Assembly (NCBI GenBank): GCA_903917565.1
Contig: CAIXBB010000041.1
Location: 1 to 32,727 of the forward strand
Length of the DNA: 32,727 nt
Direction of reading: 5' to 3'
Origin: an uncultured cyanobacterium
GTDB lineage: Bacteria > Cyanobacteriota > Cyanobacteriia > PCC-6307 > Cyanobiaceae
A program made the position numbers and the translations under genes. Shown here one piece after another: positions 30,457 to 32,727 of the stretch (position 1 is the stretch's first letter; every line of letters starts with the position of its first letter). Under the pieces are notes generated by a model that worked only from the letters and a program-made list of their open reading frames with translations, was not told the origin of the DNA and made no database searches.

Positions 30457-30993
30457 TCAGCTGATCGTAACGGAATGTGACGGACCCACTCCTTCCCGGC
30501 GCAGCAGGAAAAAAAACGGCTGCTCCATGCCCTTGAAGTCCATCACGCCCAGCACGGTGTCGTCGTCCAACTTGCGGAAGACATCGTTGATGGGGAGGTG
30601 GTCGTAGATCATGGTGGCGCTCACCACGCCGCGGTAGCTGGTCATCCGCAGCCGGGCGCTGGAGCGGGCCGTGCTGAGCAGGGGCAACAGGAGCTGGAAG
30701 AGGCGTCCGACCACGGGCGATTTCGGGATGGGAAAACGGTCGCTTAGGCGCAGCCCGGGACCCATCGTCTTCGGCTCCAGGCAAGCCAGGCCACCGCCCA
30801 GGGTGGTGAACACCAGGGGATACACCTCCTCCGCGCTGTCGAAGCGCTTGCCGTGCCAGTGTGAGGCCTCCAGGGCGCCATCAAGGGAGTGGCCCGTAGG
30901 AAAGCTCTCCCCGGTCCAGCTGCCGAGCAGGAAGGGGATCTCGACGGGGGGGAGGCCGTCGAAGCGGGTGAAGGCCTGCTCCGTGGTGAGCAT
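30457..30993 (-). CDS. GXWXG domain / DUF4334 protein
   Basis: The N-terminal half has PFLLGSWTGESFPTGHSLDGALEASHWHGKRFDS, the GXWXG motif (G-S-W-T-G), and the C-terminal half has the DUF4334 pattern: MTSYRGVVSATMIYDHLPINDVFRKLDDDTVLGVMDFKG. The function is unknown; the fold is thought to bind small molecules. A T8 run encodes the FFFL segment near the C-terminus, a possible slippage spot. It is 178 aa and lies between the SDR and the DUF1576 gene. Confidence 0.88.
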   Translation of the reverse strand: MLTTEQAFTRFDGLPPVEIPFLLGSWTGESFPTGHSLDGALEASHWHGKRFDSAEEVYPLVFTTLGGGLACLEPKTMGPGLRLSDRFPIPKSPVVGRLFQLLLPLLSTARSSARLRMTSYRGVVSATMIYDHLPINDVFRKLDDDTVLGVMDFKGMEQPFFFLLRREGVGPSHSVTIS

Positions 30994-31066
30994 GGCGCTT
31001 CAAAAGGGCAGGAGAACACCACTATGACTGGTCCTTGCCGCAGACCCGGGGCTCACGGCTCGCGGG

Positions 31067-32335
31067 CTAGTCGCCCGGGCGTGGTGCCTTGAGCGCTACA
31101 GCCACAGGGACGACGACAGCGGCAACAAGCCCCGCAGCGAAGCCATTGTTATAGAGATTCAGTCCCCCATGGTTGAAGCCGACGGTGAGCGCTGCCGAGG
31201 AATGGAGGAAGCCAGCCACCATTCCCCATCCCCAACCAAATTGACCTGCAATGGGAGCAAGCGTGCTGCCAAAAAGTGTTGCCAGTACGATCGCAGGATC
31301 GTTGATCATCCACGGTTTAGCCAGCGAGCCCAGAACAATACCTGCCATGACCGGCGTTATGTTCAGTGGGTGCTTGCCGCAGGCGGCAAAGCCAACGATG
31401 GTCAGAATTCCGCCGATGGTTGGCCCGTTCAAATCTGCCCCAATCAGCAACAAGTAGGTCAGTCCAAGCATTCCACAGAGACCCATGTTCACCATGGTTG
31501 CCCCCAGACCAACGATGGCAACGAAATCCGTAGGCGCCTGTCCAGACAATTGGATCAGCCTTGAGAACCGCCGGAGCGAATGGCCATCCAGAAGAACTCC
31601 AAGGATCGGCATGGAGAGAAAAAGAATGGCCAGAAAGCTGGTCAATAACCACCTCCTTTCAGACGTCCAGATCATGACCGGCTCCGGAACGAAACCATAG
31701 GATTTATAGAGTGCAACAATCAGCGTGCCGAGGATGCCGGCCGTGAAGCCAATGTTATAGAGATTGAAGCCAGCATGGACCTTGAATAGTTGGTTTGCAA
31801 CGGGTGAAAGGATGAAGCCAAGCAGGAGGGAGCTGGCCAGGGCCAGGGGGATACTGATGCCGAGAGGAAGTGCCGTGCTGTAAAGGATCTCAGTGAAGAT
31901 AGGGGCAAGCGCACAGCCAAACAAGGCGCAGTTGATATGCGCCGAGAAGGGTTCGTTCCGTAACTTTGCATACAGCCACACTCCCGAGATCAATGGCCAG
32001 ACGTTAAAGATATTCTTACCAAACAGGCCGAATCCAAGCATTAAGAATAAACATGCGATGGAGACACCAGAAACAGAGGCCTGGGAGATTCGATAGAGGA
32101 AGCAAGCAATGCCAGTCAACAAACCAGCATTGAAGAAAGCAGCTCCAGCGCCACCGACACCGATGTAATCCGTAATCAGAGCATCCCTTGTGGTGATGAT
32201 CCGCACCAGTCCATTCATAATCTCAACCGGTGATTCGATGAGAATACCGAAGCCAATGAATGTGATGGCGTAGAATAGAATGATCCAGAGAATCAGGCCA
32301 TTGTGGCGCTGTTCCCCATGGGATTTCACGTTCAT
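31067..32335 (-). CDS. DUF1576 family polytopic membrane protein
   Basis: About ten to twelve membrane helices are visible. The sequence holds two copies of a similar segment, GFNLYNIGFTAGILGT and GGLNLYNNGFAAGLVAA, each in the second part of a half, which points to an internal duplication typical of DUF1576 proteins. No function is known; a transporter is likely from the fold. The gene is AT-richer than the core and has no clear ribosome site before the ATG at 32335; an in-frame ATG at 32506 would add a non-conserved polar extension of 57 residues. It lies next to the right IS end, so acquisition is plausible. Confidence 0.8.
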   Translation of the reverse strand: MNVKSHGEQRHNGLILWIILFYAITFIGFGILIESPVEIMNGLVRIITTRDALITDYIGVGGAGAAFFNAGLLTGIACFLYRISQASVSGVSIACLFLMLGFGLFGKNIFNVWPLISGVWLYAKLRNEPFSAHINCALFGCALAPIFTEILYSTALPLGISIPLALASSLLLGFILSPVANQLFKVHAGFNLYNIGFTAGILGTLIVALYKSYGFVPEPVMIWTSERRWLLTSFLAILFLSMPILGVLLDGHSLRRFSRLIQLSGQAPTDFVAIVGLGATMVNMGLCGMLGLTYLLLIGADLNGPTIGGILTIVGFAACGKHPLNITPVMAGIVLGSLAKPWMINDPAIVLATLFGSTLAPIAGQFGWGWGMVAGFLHSSAALTVGFNHGGLNLYNNGFAAGLVAAVVVPVAVALKAPRPGD

Positions 32336-32587
32336 CGGATTCTGTGGGATTACCGGTTCGGTGCTGTCGCTGGACGGCAGCAAGACCCACCCCTGTCTTG
32401 CCCACTGCTGATTTGAACTCTGCCTGACGGGACCAGCAGGCGCTCGCAACGGGTGCGTGATCAGATGATCGGCCCCACATCTCGGGTGAATCATGCCGGT
32501 CCGCACATCGTCTCAGGTGGGATCGGCGGGATCAAGACCGAAGCGCAGGCCGCTCCTGTCCAGCGCCCTCTGCCACCCAGCAAGGCT
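32336..32587. other. Gene-free stretch between DUF1576 gene and right IS end
   Basis: About 250 bp with no supported gene. It should contain the promoter of the DUF1576 gene, but none is obvious. A longer N-terminus of that gene would cover part of it. Confidence 0.45.
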
Positions 32588-32727
32588 CCTAGGAGCGTGT
32601 CGCACATAGATCCGCGCAGGACCTCTCCACAGACGCCTGTCAATCCGCCCAGATCCCTGTGACTGCAATGGTTCTGAGCTAGAGAATGGGGCATGGTCAA
32701 GCCCAAGTCCTTCCGCCCCTGGAACCC
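32588..32727 (+). mobile_element. Right-edge fragment of the same insertion sequence, inverted
   Basis: An exact inverted copy of 2-141. The element starts just inside CCTAGG at 32588-32593 and reads outward to the window edge. Here the outside flank continues the palindrome (GCTCCTAGGAGC), while the left copy has different flanking bases, so the element probably ends at or just inside the CTAG. Confidence 0.75.
32693..32727 (+). CDS. Transposase N-terminus, truncated by window edge (IS1182-like?)
   Basis: The ATG at 32693 opens MVKPKSFRPWN and is cut by the window end. It is identical to the left-edge start at position 36 on the other strand. See that entry for the basis and limits of the family call. 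Confidence 0.5.
   Translation, partial: MVKPKSFRPWN

Overview
This window looks like one whole contig from the chromosome of a high-GC picocyanobacterium of the Synechococcus/Cyanobium type. The evidence is a photosystem II PsbQ (CyanoQ) lipoprotein, an IctB-family membrane protein, a Tic20-like protein, a DUF3134 protein, AcnB, PurT, and a very GC-rich gene-dense layout with short spacers. No tRNA, rRNA or CRISPR array was found. Both ends are the same 140-bp sequence in inverted orientation. Each copy ends in the first codons of a transposase that points out of the window, so assembly probably stopped at two copies of one insertion sequence.

Layout: 1-376 IS end and gene-free DNA; 377-1855 MscS-type channel with a cyclic-nucleotide-binding domain; 1914-2267 small hypothetical with a CIRCE-like inverted repeat upstream; 2393-3466 DAHP synthase, divergent from acnB (3633-6275). 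Then 6276-9652 is an AT-richer accessory island. 9713-26377 is housekeeping DNA: radical SAM protein, ictB/purU, psbQ, FAD oxidoreductase, dnaK, aroE, tic20, rpsF, a coiled-coil protein, argG, DUF3134, mraY, purT, an LCP protein and a TerB protein. 26381-32335 holds uvrA, an SDR, a GXWXG/DUF4334 protein and an AT-richer DUF1576 membrane protein, followed by the right IS end.

The main discovery is the island between acnB and the radical SAM gene. Three imperfect palindromes of about 90-104 bp (6285-6373, 7241-7344, 7984-8073) have the architecture of integron attC recombination sites: CTAAC/CCAAC-type boxes facing GTTRRRY-type boxes, paired L boxes with extrahelical bases, and a variable centre. 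Each lies just downstream of a minus-strand gene or gene pair: an FkbM methyltransferase, a cold-shock-domain membrane protein, and a HicBA toxin-antitoxin pair. This is the structure of an integron cassette array without a visible integrase (a CALIN-type cluster). The cold-shock cassette gene is interrupted by an in-frame TGA, and reading resumes in a recognisable C-terminal domain that ends 9 bp before its attC. Upstream of the array lie a weak fourth attC-like site, unidentified DNA, and a decayed MNT/HEPN toxin-antitoxin pair.

Metabolically the core covers shikimate-pathway entry and reduction (aroG, aroE), the TCA cycle (acnB), one-carbon and purine metabolism (purU, purT), arginine synthesis (argG), cell wall (mraY, LCP), DNA repair (uvrA), protein folding (dnaK) and photosynthesis (psbQ). 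These genes are grouped by genome history rather than as one pathway.
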